NCBI GenBank assembly: GCA_022360445.1
Contig: JAKSCV010000022.1
Coordinates: forward strand, 1-64,000
Reading direction: 5' to 3'
Origin: Gammaproteobacteria bacterium
GTDB lineage: Bacteria > Pseudomonadota > Gammaproteobacteria > UBA5861
Length of the DNA: 64,000 bases
In this document: one piece after another, positions 54,364 to 63,986 of the stretch
Layout: every line of letters starts with the position of its first letter
Position numbering within the stretch: the first letter of the stretch is position 1
Made by a program: the position numbers and the translations under genes
The notes under the pieces: model-generated
What the model was told of the DNA's origin: nothing
Database searches by the model: none
Seen by the model: only the letters and a program-made list of their open reading frames with translations

Positions 54364-55537
54364 GTCTTCGTCTATGCAAAGCAGGTCCCGCTCTTATAGC
54401 ACTACAGTCCTGAAAGATACGTTTCGCCGCTGGGGCGCGCGGGTTGGTTTGATATGGCTCATTTTTTTAGTGTGTATCGCCGTATTTGCACCATTTATTG
54501 CCAACAGCCATCCCATTCTGGTCAGTCATCAAGGCCAACTCTACAGTCCTTTGATGTCACATTTAAGCTTTGCAGATATCGGCATTCTTGCAGCTTTTTT
54601 TGTATCAATTTTGATTTTCAAAGTAAGATTAAAAATACATTATAAATTTTTGATAGTCATTAGTTTTTCTTTTTTTTCAGCACTAATTTTTTCTGTGTTT
54701 TCAACACCGCCAGCGCTGGTGGTTTACGAGCAATACCGTGAGCGGGAAGTGAAAGCTGAATACGATTGGGTGATCGATGCCCCAATTCCTTATTCACCCA
54801 AAGATTACCTACGAGATGAAGGAGATACGAGTTTTCAAAGCCCACTGACTGGTGAAGCGCGTACCCACTTTTTTGGTACCGAGGAAAATGGTGCCGACGT
54901 GCTCAGCCGGATGGTGCATGCCTCGCGGATTGCTTTGGCAATCGGCTTTATTGCCACGGGTATTGCCATGTTATTGGGGATTATTTTAGGTGGCCTGATG
55001 GGATTTTTTTCCGGCATTATTGACCTCATTGGTATGCGTCTGGTCGAAATTTTTGAGGCCATTCCCACCTTATTTTTACTTTTGACATTTATTGCTTTTT
55101 TTGGGCGAAGTCTTTATATCATGATGATCATCATTGGGCTCACCAGCTGGCCGGGGTATGCGCGTTACATCCGCGCCGAATTTTTGCGTCTGCGCCAACA
55201 GGACTTTGTGCAAGCGGCTATCGCGAGTGGATTACCTTTGTGGTCAGTTTTGTTCCGTCACATGCTGCCTAACGGCATCGCGCCGGTGCTCGTTGCGGCC
55301 AGCTTTGGCGTAGCTTCCGCCATTCTTGCAGAAGCAACACTCAGCTTTTTGGGTTTGGGCTTGGTGGATGATCCTTCCTGGGGGCAGATGCTGAATCAGG
55401 CTGTTCGCTCGTCAACCTTTAATTGGTGGATGGCGGTATTCCCTGGTGGTGCTATTTTCCTAACCGTTTTTGCTTACAACCTGGTCGGTGAAGCGATGCG
55501 GGATGCGATTGACCCTTATTTGGAAAAAAATGGATGA
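54356..55537 (+). CDS. Peptide ABC transporter permease, YejE/DppC type, expanded
   Basis: 393 residues, versus about 300-341 in DppC/YejE. APFIANSHPILVSHQGQLYS matches the YejE N-terminus. A YejE-absent segment at about 75-125 (FFVSILIFKVRLKIHYKFLI, VISFSFFSALIFSVF) adds two hydrophobic spans. The later part is standard: FFGTEENGADVLSRM, YIRAEFLRLRQQDFVQAAIA with the ATPase-docking loop, and LGLVDDPSWGQMLNQA. Its TGA overlaps the ATPase ATG (ATGA). Confidence 0.92.
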   Translation: MIKSSSMQSRSRSYSTTVLKDTFRRWGARVGLIWLIFLVCIAVFAPFIANSHPILVSHQGQLYSPLMSHLSFADIGILAAFFVSILIFKVRLKIHYKFLIVISFSFFSALIFSVFSTPPALVVYEQYREREVKAEYDWVIDAPIPYSPKDYLRDEGDTSFQSPLTGEARTHFFGTEENGADVLSRMVHASRIALAIGFIATGIAMLLGIILGGLMGFFSGIIDLIGMRLVEIFEAIPTLFLLLTFIAFFGRSLYIMMIIIGLTSWPGYARYIRAEFLRLRQQDFVQAAIASGLPLWSVLFRHMLPNGIAPVLVAASFGVASAILAEATLSFLGLGLVDDPSWGQMLNQAVRSSTFNWWMAVFPGGAIFLTVFAYNLVGEAMRDAIDPYLEKNG

Positions 55538-57186
55538 CGTTACTGGCAGTCGAAAATTTACACGTTCATTTAAAGTGCCAAGATGAGGTCGTCAAAGCGG
55601 TTAATGGGATAAATTTTCAGATCAGCTCCGGTGAAATATTTTGTCTTGTGGGGGAGTCCGGCAGTGGGAAATCTGTTTGTGCTTTGTCATTACTCGGTTT
55701 ATTGCCCAATCAGCTTATTGCTTATCGCAAGGGCAGGGCACATCTGTGTGCTACAGAAAGCTCGGCCACAGAAGATTTGCTTGCATTAACGCCTCATCAA
55801 CTTAATGGAATTCGTGGTAAACGCGTTGCCATGATTTTCCAAGAGCCGATGACGTCCTTAAACCCTGTTTTTACGATTGGTGACCAACTGACCGAAGCCC
55901 TGCAACTGGCCGATCCCGACCTTGATGATGTATCCGCGCGCCAGAGAGCCATTGAGGCTCTTGAAAGTGTACAGATACCAGAGTCCAATAAACGTATCGA
56001 TCATTATCCCCACCAGTTGTCAGGCGGCCAAAGGCAACGGGTGATGATTGCCATGGCGCTCGCTTCAGAGCCGGATTTACTCATTGCTGATGAGCCAACC
56101 ACGGCGCTTGATGTTACTGTGCAGGCAGGAATCATCCAACTTATGCAAAAGCTGCAAAAGCGAACAGGGATGAGTATTTTATTCATCACGCATGATTTAG
56201 CGCTGGTGTCGCAAATTGCGGATCAAATCGCAGTGATGCGTGCCGGAAAAATTGTTGAACAGGGGACTTGTAATGCGGTGTTAATGTGTCCAACACACGA
56301 ATATACCCGAGCCTTATTACATGCATTGCCTGAGAATTTACCGCGCCTGACCGTAAAAGAAGTACCAGGTGAAAGTAGAATCAAGAGTGCTCCTCCATTG
56401 GTTCAACTGGATAAATTACAAGTGTTTTTTCCAGTCAAGAAAGGGCTGTTTAAAAAAACTGTGGACTACATTCGGGCAGTGGACGATATTGATCTTTCGA
56501 TTAATAAGGGAGATATTTTTGCATTGGTTGGTGAGTCCGGTAGCGGGAAAAGTACGCTAGGCCGGGCTATTCTCCGATTGATTGAACCGACGGGTGGCAG
56601 TATTTACTATCAGCACCAAGCGTTAAATAAGCTGAACCGCCGTGAGATGAAGCCTTTTCGGCAACGGATGCAGATTATTTTTCAGGATCCTGCTTCTTCG
56701 CTAAATCCGCGCTTAACTGTTGCCACAGCTTTACTTGAGCCAATGAAAATCCATGGCATCGGCAACTCTCATGACACACGCATCGACAGGGCAAAAAAGT
56801 TGCTGGACGATGTTCACATGTCAGCTGATTGTTTATGGCGTTACCCTCATGAATTCTCTGGAGGTCAGCGCCAGCGCATTGGTATTGCACGGGCACTGGC
56901 CATTAATCCCGAATTTATTGTATGCGATGAAGTGACCAGTGCGCTGGATGTTTCGGTGCAAGCGGATATTTTACAAATGCTGATCGAATTACGTGAGCAA
57001 CATGAGCTGACGCTGCTGTTTATTTCTCACGATATTAGTGTTGTGCAGTATCTGAGTAATAAAGTTGCCGTCATGCAGAATGGAAACATTGTAGAGCAGG
57101 GGAGCACGAATGAGATTTGTAGCCAGCCTCAGTCTGGTTATACACAGTGTTTACTCAACGCCGTACCCCGGCTGACACTCGGGTAA
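55534..57186 (+). CDS. Peptide ABC transporter, double ATP-binding protein (YejF type)
   Basis: 550 residues with two complete ABC domains. First: [49 protein letters not shown]. Second (from about 300): [50 protein letters not shown]. In the second Walker B the usual DEP is DEV. The domains carry the oligopeptide-type C-terminal [15 protein letters not shown] and [14 protein letters not shown]. It powers both permeases. Its last 32 bases overlap the end of the astacin gene on the other strand. Confidence 0.94.
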   Translation: MTLLAVENLHVHLKCQDEVVKAVNGINFQISSGEIFCLVGESGSGKSVCALSLLGLLPNQLIAYRKGRAHLCATESSATEDLLALTPHQLNGIRGKRVAMIFQEPMTSLNPVFTIGDQLTEALQLADPDLDDVSARQRAIEALESVQIPESNKRIDHYPHQLSGGQRQRVMIAMALASEPDLLIADEPTTALDVTVQAGIIQLMQKLQKRTGMSILFITHDLALVSQIADQIAVMRAGKIVEQGTCNAVLMCPTHEYTRALLHALPENLPRLTVKEVPGESRIKSAPPLVQLDKLQVFFPVKKGLFKKTVDYIRAVDDIDLSINKGDIFALVGESGSGKSTLGRAILRLIEPTGGSIYYQHQALNKLNRREMKPFRQRMQIIFQDPASSLNPRLTVATALLEPMKIHGIGNSHDTRIDRAKKLLDDVHMSADCLWRYPHEFSGGQRQRIGIARALAINPEFIVCDEVTSALDVSVQADILQMLIELREQHELTLLFISHDISVVQYLSNKVAVMQNGNIVEQGSTNEICSQPQSGYTQCLLNAVPRLTLG

Positions 57187-58786
57187 CGATGAATCCGAAA
57201 AGTAGGGCGAGGAAGTCGAGTCCCAACGCGCCGCCGCTGGTACTGGTGTCCGAGGTTGTCATCGAGCCATTGGATTGCCCTGCGTTGGTCGTTTGTTCTA
57301 CAACCTGGATATCAATTGTTTGTGGATCTGAAGCCAACTCATGATCAAAAACTTGAATAGTTAGGGTGTGCAGGGATGGGCCAGAGTCCAATAAACTGGC
57401 ATCTGTGAGTCTCAGTTCTCCTGTTTCACTATTCAGCGTAAAGGCACCTAGTGTGTTGCCCAAAGTAATGTCATATTGTGTAATAGCATCTTGATTCGGG
57501 TCACTGGCGTTAATTTGTCCCAGTGTTTTGTTGCTTTCTAGCTCACTTAATCCAATGATAAAAACTTGGTCTGAAGCGACGTAAGGAGGAAAATTTTCTG
57601 AATTCACCACAATGTTGGCGACAACCCGTTCCTCATTATCATCCGCATAAAAGTCGGCAATAAACGAGAGAGGGTTGCCCATTGCAGGTGCTTGAAAGGT
57701 GGCTTCAATCACCTGCCCAGTTCCCGCTGTGATATTTGTCTTTGCAACACAATTCAATTCAGATTCAAACAGCTCACAATTGATATCACCTGTGTCTGAT
57801 GAGTTATTGAGAAAGGTTACATTGGAAGGGATTTGCAGTACCATCCCACTGGCTGAAAAGTCACTTATGCCCTGGTTAGCAAATGAAAAGGTCAGTGAGA
57901 ATTCACTGTGCGGTTCGACAGCCAGTGTTTCGGTCACCACGGCGGTATTAAGGCTATACCCATACAATGTGTTAATGGAGGCAATATCATTGCCGCTCAA
58001 AGCGCTTCGCTGTCCCATGTAACCTGAAAATGAGTTCAAGCGCGAAAGCGTTGGATTACCATTTTTAGAAAATGAATAGGCACCATAGTGCATGATAGAG
58101 CCATAGTCGTATTTTCCCCAGGCTGTTGTTGCTGGTTGACTGTTAAAATTATGCTCTCTGCCACTTTTTATATTTCCCCAGTTGACTGCGACAAAACTAT
58201 CGCGATCCAAACGAACATGTTCGTGATACAAGCCAACGGCATGGCCAATTTCATGAATTAAATTACCCGTTGAACAAGCTGACCCAGCCCACAAGTTTTG
58301 TTTGCCACCTTGGCGCCCAATGTAAGAAGAACAACCATCGCTTGAAATAAAGGATATGTAGTCTGGATAGTCCGCTGCATTTTGACTGCTTCTGTAGATA
58401 AATGTTAACGGAGTTTTTTGCTCCCAATGAGAAACCGCGGCAAGAATCCTGTCAATCGTTTGTTGACTCGTAATACTGGCACTAATCTCGTAAGGCACAA
58501 CACCATCAGGCCATAGTGAATAATGGTTAGCTACACTGGTGCCGTTTGGCATGAAAAAGTTCTGAGTGCTGGAGTGACTTTTTCCGATGACAATGTCGCC
58601 TTCGAGTACGGCTAAACCGTCGATATTTTCTAAGGTCACAAGTGCAGATTGATCTGGCGCAACCGACACAATGGCCTGGTGTGTATTACCCTGAGCAGCA
58701 TTCGGTGCATGAAGCTCATTGGCTTGTGCTGCGTGTGCCAGGAGTATGAGTAAGCAGGAAAATACTGTTCGCAGAAAATCAGTCAT
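57155..58786 (-). CDS. Secreted astacin-family (M12A) zinc metalloprotease with GlyGly-CTERM
   Basis: 543 residues from the ATG at 58786 (the frame opens to a TTG at 58801). Sec signal (LRTVFSCLLILLAHAAQA), propeptide-like region, astacin catalytic domain with HEIGHAVGLYHEH (zinc ligands His178, 182, 188) and Met-turn SIMHYGAYSF, a DUF11-like stretch, then a cadherin-like repeat (NASDPNQDAITQYDITLGNT to SDPQTIDIQVVEQ). The C-terminus is Ser/Thr-rich, then GGALG, a hydrophobic helix and a basic end (GVRR): a GlyGly-CTERM signal, normally cut by rhombosortase for surface release. Cysteine spacing supports an extracellular enzyme. Confidence 0.9.
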   Translation of the reverse strand: MTDFLRTVFSCLLILLAHAAQANELHAPNAAQGNTHQAIVSVAPDQSALVTLENIDGLAVLEGDIVIGKSHSSTQNFFMPNGTSVANHYSLWPDGVVPYEISASITSQQTIDRILAAVSHWEQKTPLTFIYRSSQNAADYPDYISFISSDGCSSYIGRQGGKQNLWAGSACSTGNLIHEIGHAVGLYHEHVRLDRDSFVAVNWGNIKSGREHNFNSQPATTAWGKYDYGSIMHYGAYSFSKNGNPTLSRLNSFSGYMGQRSALSGNDIASINTLYGYSLNTAVVTETLAVEPHSEFSLTFSFANQGISDFSASGMVLQIPSNVTFLNNSSDTGDINCELFESELNCVAKTNITAGTGQVIEATFQAPAMGNPLSFIADFYADDNEERVVANIVVNSENFPPYVASDQVFIIGLSELESNKTLGQINASDPNQDAITQYDITLGNTLGAFTLNSETGELRLTDASLLDSGPSLHTLTIQVFDHELASDPQTIDIQVVEQTTNAGQSNGSMTTSDTSTSGGALGLDFLALLFGFIVTRVSAGVRR

Positions 58787-59307
58787 CTTTAAAGCCGTCA
58801 AATTAAGCGTAAATACACTGGCTAAAGATCCCTTTATTTTTTTGCGGAGTCACTGCCGCAGCCAACTGATCTTTAGAACGGCTTTAATTGATATTTTTTT
58901 AGTTACCGAGGGGTGTTCATAGCTAAATTAAAGAGGGTGGTCAGTTCGTTCTTATTGTTTGAGCAAATTTCTCAATTTAACATAATATATATTATGCGAA
59001 ATTATATGTGCTTGTTGGCTATGTCACAAGTTGCTGATAAGCCACCAATAATGTACTCCTTAATGGATGAGCAGTGTCATCATAACAACAACAGCTGACG
59101 TTGATTGACCGATGAACCTACCTTAGAGATAAATTTTAAGGATTCTATTTTATTTTCAATATAAACAAATAGTTAACCGTTTGTTCCTATGGAGAAACCG
59201 GTTATCATATTTGCCTCGTGAGCGGACTAACGAAAGCAATGAATCCTTTTAATGAATCAGCCGAGCATAGCGGAAAGCACAGATCCGAGGGCGATGATGT
59301 AAATTAA
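58787..59307. other. Intergenic region upstream of the astacin gene and tRNA
   Basis: About 520 bases, AT-rich. It must hold the protease promoter on the minus strand, but I see no confident -35/-10. A 61-codon plus-strand frame (58913-59098) has no ribosome site or motif. A loose inverted repeat (AACCG near 59174, CGGTT near 59199) is present without a T-run. Confidence 0.4.
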
Positions 59308-59335
59308 TTGACCCTTGCTACAAACTTTTGATAAA
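59308..59335 (+). promoter_or_regulatory. Promoter of tRNA-Val
   Basis: -35 TTGACC (59308-59313), 16-base spacer, -10-like GATAAA (59330-59335). The predicted start near 59342 is about nine bases before the tRNA. Confidence 0.65.
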
Positions 59336-59350
59336 GTTCGTCACTTGCTT

Positions 59351-59427
59351 AGGCGCGTAGCTCAGCTGGTTAGAGCACCACCTTGACATGGTGGGGGTCG
59401 TTGGTTCGAATCCGATCGCGCCTACCA
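59351..59427 (+). tRNA. tRNA-Val (anticodon GAC)
   Basis: 77 bases, folds as a full cloverleaf: acceptor AGGCGCG/CGCGCCT, D-arm GCTC-GAGC, anticodon stem CCACC/GGTGG with loop TTGACAT (anticodon GAC), T-loop TTCGAAT. CCA is encoded. It is a single tRNA gene with its own promoter. Confidence 0.95.
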
Positions 59428-59472
59428 CTAAGAATTCTCTTTACTCCCCTTTTCCTAGGCTTATATCCGTCT

Positions 59473-60597
59473 TCAACTTTTCGCCCTGAGTATGTTTTTC
59501 GGGTCGTTGTAGCGGTAGTCCAAGTTGCTGGCCACGGGCTGGTTGGTCACATGGCCCTGGCAGATGTTCAAACCCGCCATTAAATGCTCGTCTTCCAGTA
59601 ATGCTTTTTTCCAGCCATTATCGGCCAATGTCAAAATATGCGGCAGTGTTGCATTATTGAGCGCAAAGGTAGATGTTCTGGGTACGCCTCCGGGCATATT
59701 CGTCACGCAATAATGGACAACATCATCCACAATGTAGGTTGGCTCTGCATGCGTAGTTGGGCGTGACGTTTCAAAACAACCACCTTGGTCGATTGCAACG
59801 TCAATAATGACTGAACCGGGTTTCATGGCTTTCACCATCTCTTTTGAGACCAGCTTAGGTGCGGCAGCGCCGGGAATCAGCACACTGCCGATGACAAGAT
59901 CAGCCTCCAACACGTGTCGCTCTAAGGCCTGTTGCGTTGAAAACACGGTATTGGTGCTGCGGCCAAATTGTTGCCAGTGCTTTTCGATAACAGACATACT
60001 TCGATCAATGATCCACACATCCGCCCCCATGCCAACAGCGATATGTGTGGCGTGTGTGCCGACGACCCCTCCTCCAATAATCACCACCTTTGCGGGATCC
60101 ACACCGGGAACACCGCCGAGTAACATGCCCAGCCCACCGTGAGGGTGTTCCAGGCAATAAGCACCCGCTTGGACAGCCATTCGTCCAGCCACTTTTGACA
60201 TCGGTGCTAACAAGGGCAACCCCCCTTCGGGAGATGTAACGGTTTCGTAGGCAATGCAAACGGCTTTACTGGCAATGAGGTCACGCGTTTGTTCCGGATC
60301 AGGTGCAAGATGGAGGTAAGAAAACAGTATGTGATCTTCTCGTAAGAGCGCACATTCACTGTTCTGAGGTTCTTTGACTTTTATCACCAGCGTTCCTTCC
60401 GCGTAAGTGGTTTCTGCGTCAGGTGTAATGGTTGCTCCAGCTGCAATGTACTCTGTATCCGCTGATCCAATCCCCTCACCTGCCCCACTTTGAACATAAA
60501 CCTCATGCCCATGGTGTGTGCATTCCCGAACACTTTCAGGCGTCAAACCCACACGGTATTCATGATTTTTGATTTCTTTTGGCACGCTGATTTTCAT
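59473..60597 (-). CDS. ald: Alanine dehydrogenase
   Basis: NAD-dependent reversible deamination of L-alanine to pyruvate. 374 residues, the usual length. MKISVPKEIKNHEYRVGLTP is the classic Ald start; VKVKEPQ, SYLHLAPDPEQT, the NAD loop IIGGGVVGTHATHIAVGMGA and the C-terminal FALNNATLPHILTLADNGWK are present. AAGGGG precedes the ATG at 60597. It follows fetB by 45 bases and could be read through from fetAB. Confidence 0.96.
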   Translation of the reverse strand: MKISVPKEIKNHEYRVGLTPESVRECTHHGHEVYVQSGAGEGIGSADTEYIAAGATITPDAETTYAEGTLVIKVKEPQNSECALLREDHILFSYLHLAPDPEQTRDLIASKAVCIAYETVTSPEGGLPLLAPMSKVAGRMAVQAGAYCLEHPHGGLGMLLGGVPGVDPAKVVIIGGGVVGTHATHIAVGMGADVWIIDRSMSVIEKHWQQFGRSTNTVFSTQQALERHVLEADLVIGSVLIPGAAAPKLVSKEMVKAMKPGSVIIDVAIDQGGCFETSRPTTHAEPTYIVDDVVHYCVTNMPGGVPRTSTFALNNATLPHILTLADNGWKKALLEDEHLMAGLNICQGHVTNQPVASNLDYRYNDPKNILRAKS

Positions 60598-60642
60598 TGT
60601 TAACCCCTTCTTGCCCATGAGTTACTTGTCGACAGTTGTTAA

Positions 60643-61434
60643 TCAGAGGCTTCTTAAACGATCCAGCCGAAGCCTTTGCCGGTTATCAAACAGCCGCCTT
60701 GCTCCAAACCACACAGCAATTAATGAGCCAAACCCAACACCTGTCGCAATTAACAGCATGATCAAAATTTGATATTTCACGGCATCCAGCGGGTCGGCAC
60801 CGGCCATAATTTGCCCAGTCATCATCCCTGGCAATGCAACAATACCTGAAACAGCCATGGCATTGATCGTGGGCGTTAAGGCGCTGCGTAAACTGTCTCT
60901 TTCAATGGGCAATATGGCTTCTCTGCTGGTTTTCCCGAGCATTAATTGCCCTTCAATGGCGGCTTGCTGTTGCCAGGCGTCTTCGGTCAGTCGGTCCAAG
61001 GCCAAGGAAATTCCGTTCATGGTATTACCCAGCAGCATACCTAACAAGGGAATGGCATATTGAGGGCTGTACCAGGGGGCTGGCTCTATTAACACCACCA
61101 AAGCAAAAACAGCCAGTGTTAAAGAAGAAACAAACATGGATGTCACACCCAGAGAAAAGCTCCACCCATCGACAAATCGCCGATGCTGTCGGGAGACTAT
61201 TTCATAGCCTGCCACCATAATCATGACGATGGCAATAGCGCTTACAATGAGTATATTTTGATAAGTAAACAGCGCTTTCAGCATGAACCCTACAAGCGCT
61301 AACTGGATAAACATTCGACCGGTACTCACCAATAACTGCCTTGACTGCCCAAGCCGCAAACGCATATTTAGAAGTGCTAAAGCGAGGACTAAGGTTGAGG
61401 CCGCCGCAAGGTCAACCCACAGCAGGCTAATCAT
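60643..61434 (-). CDS. fetB: Iron export permease FetB (UPF0014)
   Basis: 263 residues, about seven hydrophobic spans, with family segments RLGQSRQLLVSTGRMFIQLA, AIPLLGMLLGNTMNGISLAL and GIVALPGMMTGQIMAGADPL. FetB with FetA exports iron and raises resistance to oxidative stress in E. coli. Its ATG overlaps the fetA stop (ATGA). Confidence 0.88.
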   Translation of the reverse strand: MISLLWVDLAAASTLVLALALLNMRLRLGQSRQLLVSTGRMFIQLALVGFMLKALFTYQNILIVSAIAIVMIMVAGYEIVSRQHRRFVDGWSFSLGVTSMFVSSLTLAVFALVVLIEPAPWYSPQYAIPLLGMLLGNTMNGISLALDRLTEDAWQQQAAIEGQLMLGKTSREAILPIERDSLRSALTPTINAMAVSGIVALPGMMTGQIMAGADPLDAVKYQILIMLLIATGVGFGSLIAVWFGARRLFDNRQRLRLDRLRSL

Positions 61435-62036
61435 TTGAATGCCTTTGGCGTTAGGCGCCCTTGATTCATAAGTAATGCCCTCCCACCCAAGCGGTTAAGT
61501 TGGTCCATATCATGGCTTACCCAAATGCAGGCTGTGTCGTATTGTTGACAATAGTGTGTCATAAAGGCCTCGATGGCCAAGGTATTGTCAGGGTCAAGAT
61601 TGGATGTGGGTTCATCCAGCAGCAGAATTTTAGGCTTGAGTACCAATGCACGCATGAGCGCCAAACGTTGCTTTTCTCCACTGGACAAACGGCTGACGGG
61701 CCATTCCAGACACTGCTCCTTCAGGTGAAACGGATCCCACCAGCTGGATTCAGGCGATTGGCTGAAATGAAGAGAAACCTCATCCGCCCACCAGGCGCTT
61801 TCTGCAGGGATTAATACAACCTCTTGACGCCAAATATGCGCTTTGATTGCGGACGACTTAACCCCTTCGAGCATGAGTGTGCCGCTGTGTGGGTCCAGGT
61901 CAGCCAGAACCCTTAATAAGCGGGACTTTCCGCTCCCTGAGGGCCCGGCAAGTGTGAGACGTTCCCGGTATTCGAGCGTCAAATCAACCGGGCCAAAATT
62001 TTCTGCTCGTAGTTCAAAGGCCTCAAGTAAGGGCAT
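61431..62036 (-). CDS. fetA: Iron export ATP-binding protein FetA
   Basis: 201-residue ABC ATPase: Walker A GPSGSGKSR, signature LSSGEKQRLALMRAL (SSGEK variant as in FetA), Walker B ILLLDEPTSNLDP and WVSHDMDQLN. The lysine-arginine change GKSR rather than GKST at the end of Walker A is as in E. coli FetA. Partner of FetB. No strong ribosome site was seen before the ATG. Confidence 0.88.
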   Translation of the reverse strand: MPLLEAFELRAENFGPVDLTLEYRERLTLAGPSGSGKSRLLRVLADLDPHSGTLMLEGVKSSAIKAHIWRQEVVLIPAESAWWADEVSLHFSQSPESSWWDPFHLKEQCLEWPVSRLSSGEKQRLALMRALVLKPKILLLDEPTSNLDPDNTLAIEAFMTHYCQQYDTACIWVSHDMDQLNRLGGRALLMNQGRLTPKAFK

Positions 62037-62273
62037 GTGCTTGACTCATAGTAGATAGTGGACAACAGTGTGACCGACTTCATCCTATGAGAAAACATTT
62101 GTCATGCTGCTGGATGGATACCTTGCATTTTAGATCTGTGTGCTTATCGTCAAGGCAATCACAGTCTCGAGGGTTTTGGGTCTGGTAAAAGGGATAATTA
62201 AACTGGTGTCCAACGATAAAATCAAACAGGCCCCCACAATTTTAATTATCACTCGTCAGTATTTTCACCGCTC

Positions 62274-63044
62274 TCACCGGTTCGCTTTTCTTCCAATAAA
62301 TATAAAATACAAGCAGCCGACTGCCGTTAAACACCAAACAATGGTTGCCCCTGCCGGTAGGTTAAGGAAAGCTGAAACGATTAAGCCGACGATATAACCC
62401 GTAATACCGATTAAGTAGGATTTGATTAATGGGTTTTTCTGATGCAACGTGCAGAAGCTGGGAATAATTAAGCTTGCGAAGACCAAATAGACACCGACAA
62501 CTTGAGTAGACAATGTAATGGTGACTGCGAAAAATGGATAAAAAAGCCATTCTCCGACTTTTTCTTGATTTAAAAACCACACGACTAAAATGACGACATA
62601 CACAAAAAAGAGTTGCAACAGGTCGCTTGCTTGTAACCATAGAATTTGACCTGCAAGAATTTCTTTTAGACGTTCGCCCCCATGGGGGTCTGCCGATAAA
62701 ATTAAGATGATTCCCGTAGCCATCAGAACAAATAGAATACCGATAAAGGCTTCTTGTACTCGTACTTGCCGTTTCCGAATGCTGTAAAGTACGATTGATC
62801 CTGCAAGCGCTGCCACGACGGCAATTATGGTAGTGGAAAAATGGTGATGGTCGCCATGCCCGTTGACCCAGAGTGTGTTGGCCAACATAACACCAAATGC
62901 CGCAGTCTGAGCGATGGCCAAGTCCAAAAAAATAATGCCACGGAGTAAGACTTCACGCCCAAGCGGTACATGTGTTGATAACACTAATAATCCAGCAAGC
63001 AATGCTGGCCAAAGTATTTCAGCGTGAATTAGAAGGTGCTCCAT
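62274..63044 (-). CDS. Metal ABC transporter permease (ZnuB/MntB type)
   Basis: 256 residues, about eight hydrophobic helices in the ABC-3 family pattern: THVPLGREVLLRGIIFLDLA, FGVMLANTLWVN(GHGDHHHF), QEAFIGILFVLMATGIILIL and FPFFAVTITLSTQVVGVYLV. A histidine cluster GHGDHHHF lies in a loop near 62. It moves zinc or manganese. It follows the binding protein by 11 bases; the matching ATPase is not between them or after it in the window and may lie to the right of the edge. Confidence 0.9.
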   Translation of the reverse strand: MEHLLIHAEILWPALLAGLLVLSTHVPLGREVLLRGIIFLDLAIAQTAAFGVMLANTLWVNGHGDHHHFSTTIIAVVAALAGSIVLYSIRKRQVRVQEAFIGILFVLMATGIILILSADPHGGERLKEILAGQILWLQASDLLQLFFVYVVILVVWFLNQEKVGEWLFYPFFAVTITLSTQVVGVYLVFASLIIPSFCTLHQKNPLIKSYLIGITGYIVGLIVSAFLNLPAGATIVWCLTAVGCLYFIFIGRKANR

Positions 63045-63055
63045 GGGTTTGGCTG

Positions 63056-63970
63056 CTATCTAATTTGTTTTAGCTTTGAGAGGGCATCCTCATAAAGTGT
63101 AAAGAGACTATCCGCCGATTTACTCCCGCCCACTGTAAAAGGCAACTCTAAAATAGGCACACCACTTTTCTTGCCGAGCCACTGAGCGCCTTTATCATCT
63201 TGATAATTAGCGATTAAAATAACATCGGGTTTCTTATCTTTCGTGCGGCTAAGTAAGCGCGCTAAATGAGCACTCGTTGGAGGAATACCAGGTTTTGGTT
63301 CCAGGTCACCAGCCACTTCAACTTCCAACCACTTCAACAGATAACTCCAGTTTTTGTGATACACAATCACCCTCTTTCCTCGCAGTGGAGCCGCCATGCT
63401 TTCCCATTTTTTTATAGAGGAACTCCATCGTGATATGAACTCAGCGTTTCTTTGCTGATAGTATTCACTGTTATCAGCATCTATTTTTTTTAAGCGCTCG
63501 CTGAATGCTGCTGCTATTTTCAAAACCCGATATGGGTCCCAGTGCACATGGGGATTCCCAGCAGCATGTACATCTCCCTGGCTTCGATCCAATGTTGCTG
63601 GTTTTTCAATGAGTTCCACTTGGTCGCTCGCTAAAAAATACCCGATCTGATTCTTTTGTATGTGGTAATTTGATGATTTTGTTAACAATAACGGTAGCCA
63701 ACCAATTTCAAGCTCTGCCCCTGTGCAGAAGATCAATTCTGAATTTCGAGCTTTCACGATGAGAGACGGGCGAGCTTCGATATGGTGAGGGTCCTGAAAA
63801 GCGGTAGTAGCCGATTTAACATCAACTTTATCTCCGCCCAACAGTTCCGCTAACGATTGCCATTCGGGCTCACAAGCCAGTATGTCGAGTTTTGCAAATG
63901 CGACGCTCGGTATTAACCAGCTCAACAGGAATAAAATAGTCTGACATTGCCTAAAACTCATGGGCACCAT
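63056..63970 (-). CDS. Metal ABC transporter substrate-binding protein (ZnuA/MntA type)
   Basis: 304 residues with a Sec signal (TILFLLSWLIPSVAFA) and a cluster-9 metal-binding fold. Histidine ligands are in DPHHIEARPS and GNPHVHWDPYR; a third is in VIYHKNWSYLLKWL, and a fourth acidic residue is expected near the end. It would bind zinc or manganese in the periplasm. AGGAG is three bases from the ATG at 63970; an ATG at 63961 is an alternative start. A Zur-like palindrome lies just upstream at the window edge. Confidence 0.9.
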   Translation of the reverse strand: MVPMSFRQCQTILFLLSWLIPSVAFAKLDILACEPEWQSLAELLGGDKVDVKSATTAFQDPHHIEARPSLIVKARNSELIFCTGAELEIGWLPLLLTKSSNYHIQKNQIGYFLASDQVELIEKPATLDRSQGDVHAAGNPHVHWDPYRVLKIAAAFSERLKKIDADNSEYYQQRNAEFISRWSSSIKKWESMAAPLRGKRVIVYHKNWSYLLKWLEVEVAGDLEPKPGIPPTSAHLARLLSRTKDKKPDVILIANYQDDKGAQWLGKKSGVPILELPFTVGGSKSADSLFTLYEDALSKLKQIR

Positions 63971-63986
63971 GCGCTCCTATAGCCAT

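Noticed and set aside
58913-59098. 61-codon frame upstream of the tRNA
   Set aside because: No ribosome site, no homology recognised, AT-rich intergenic sequence.
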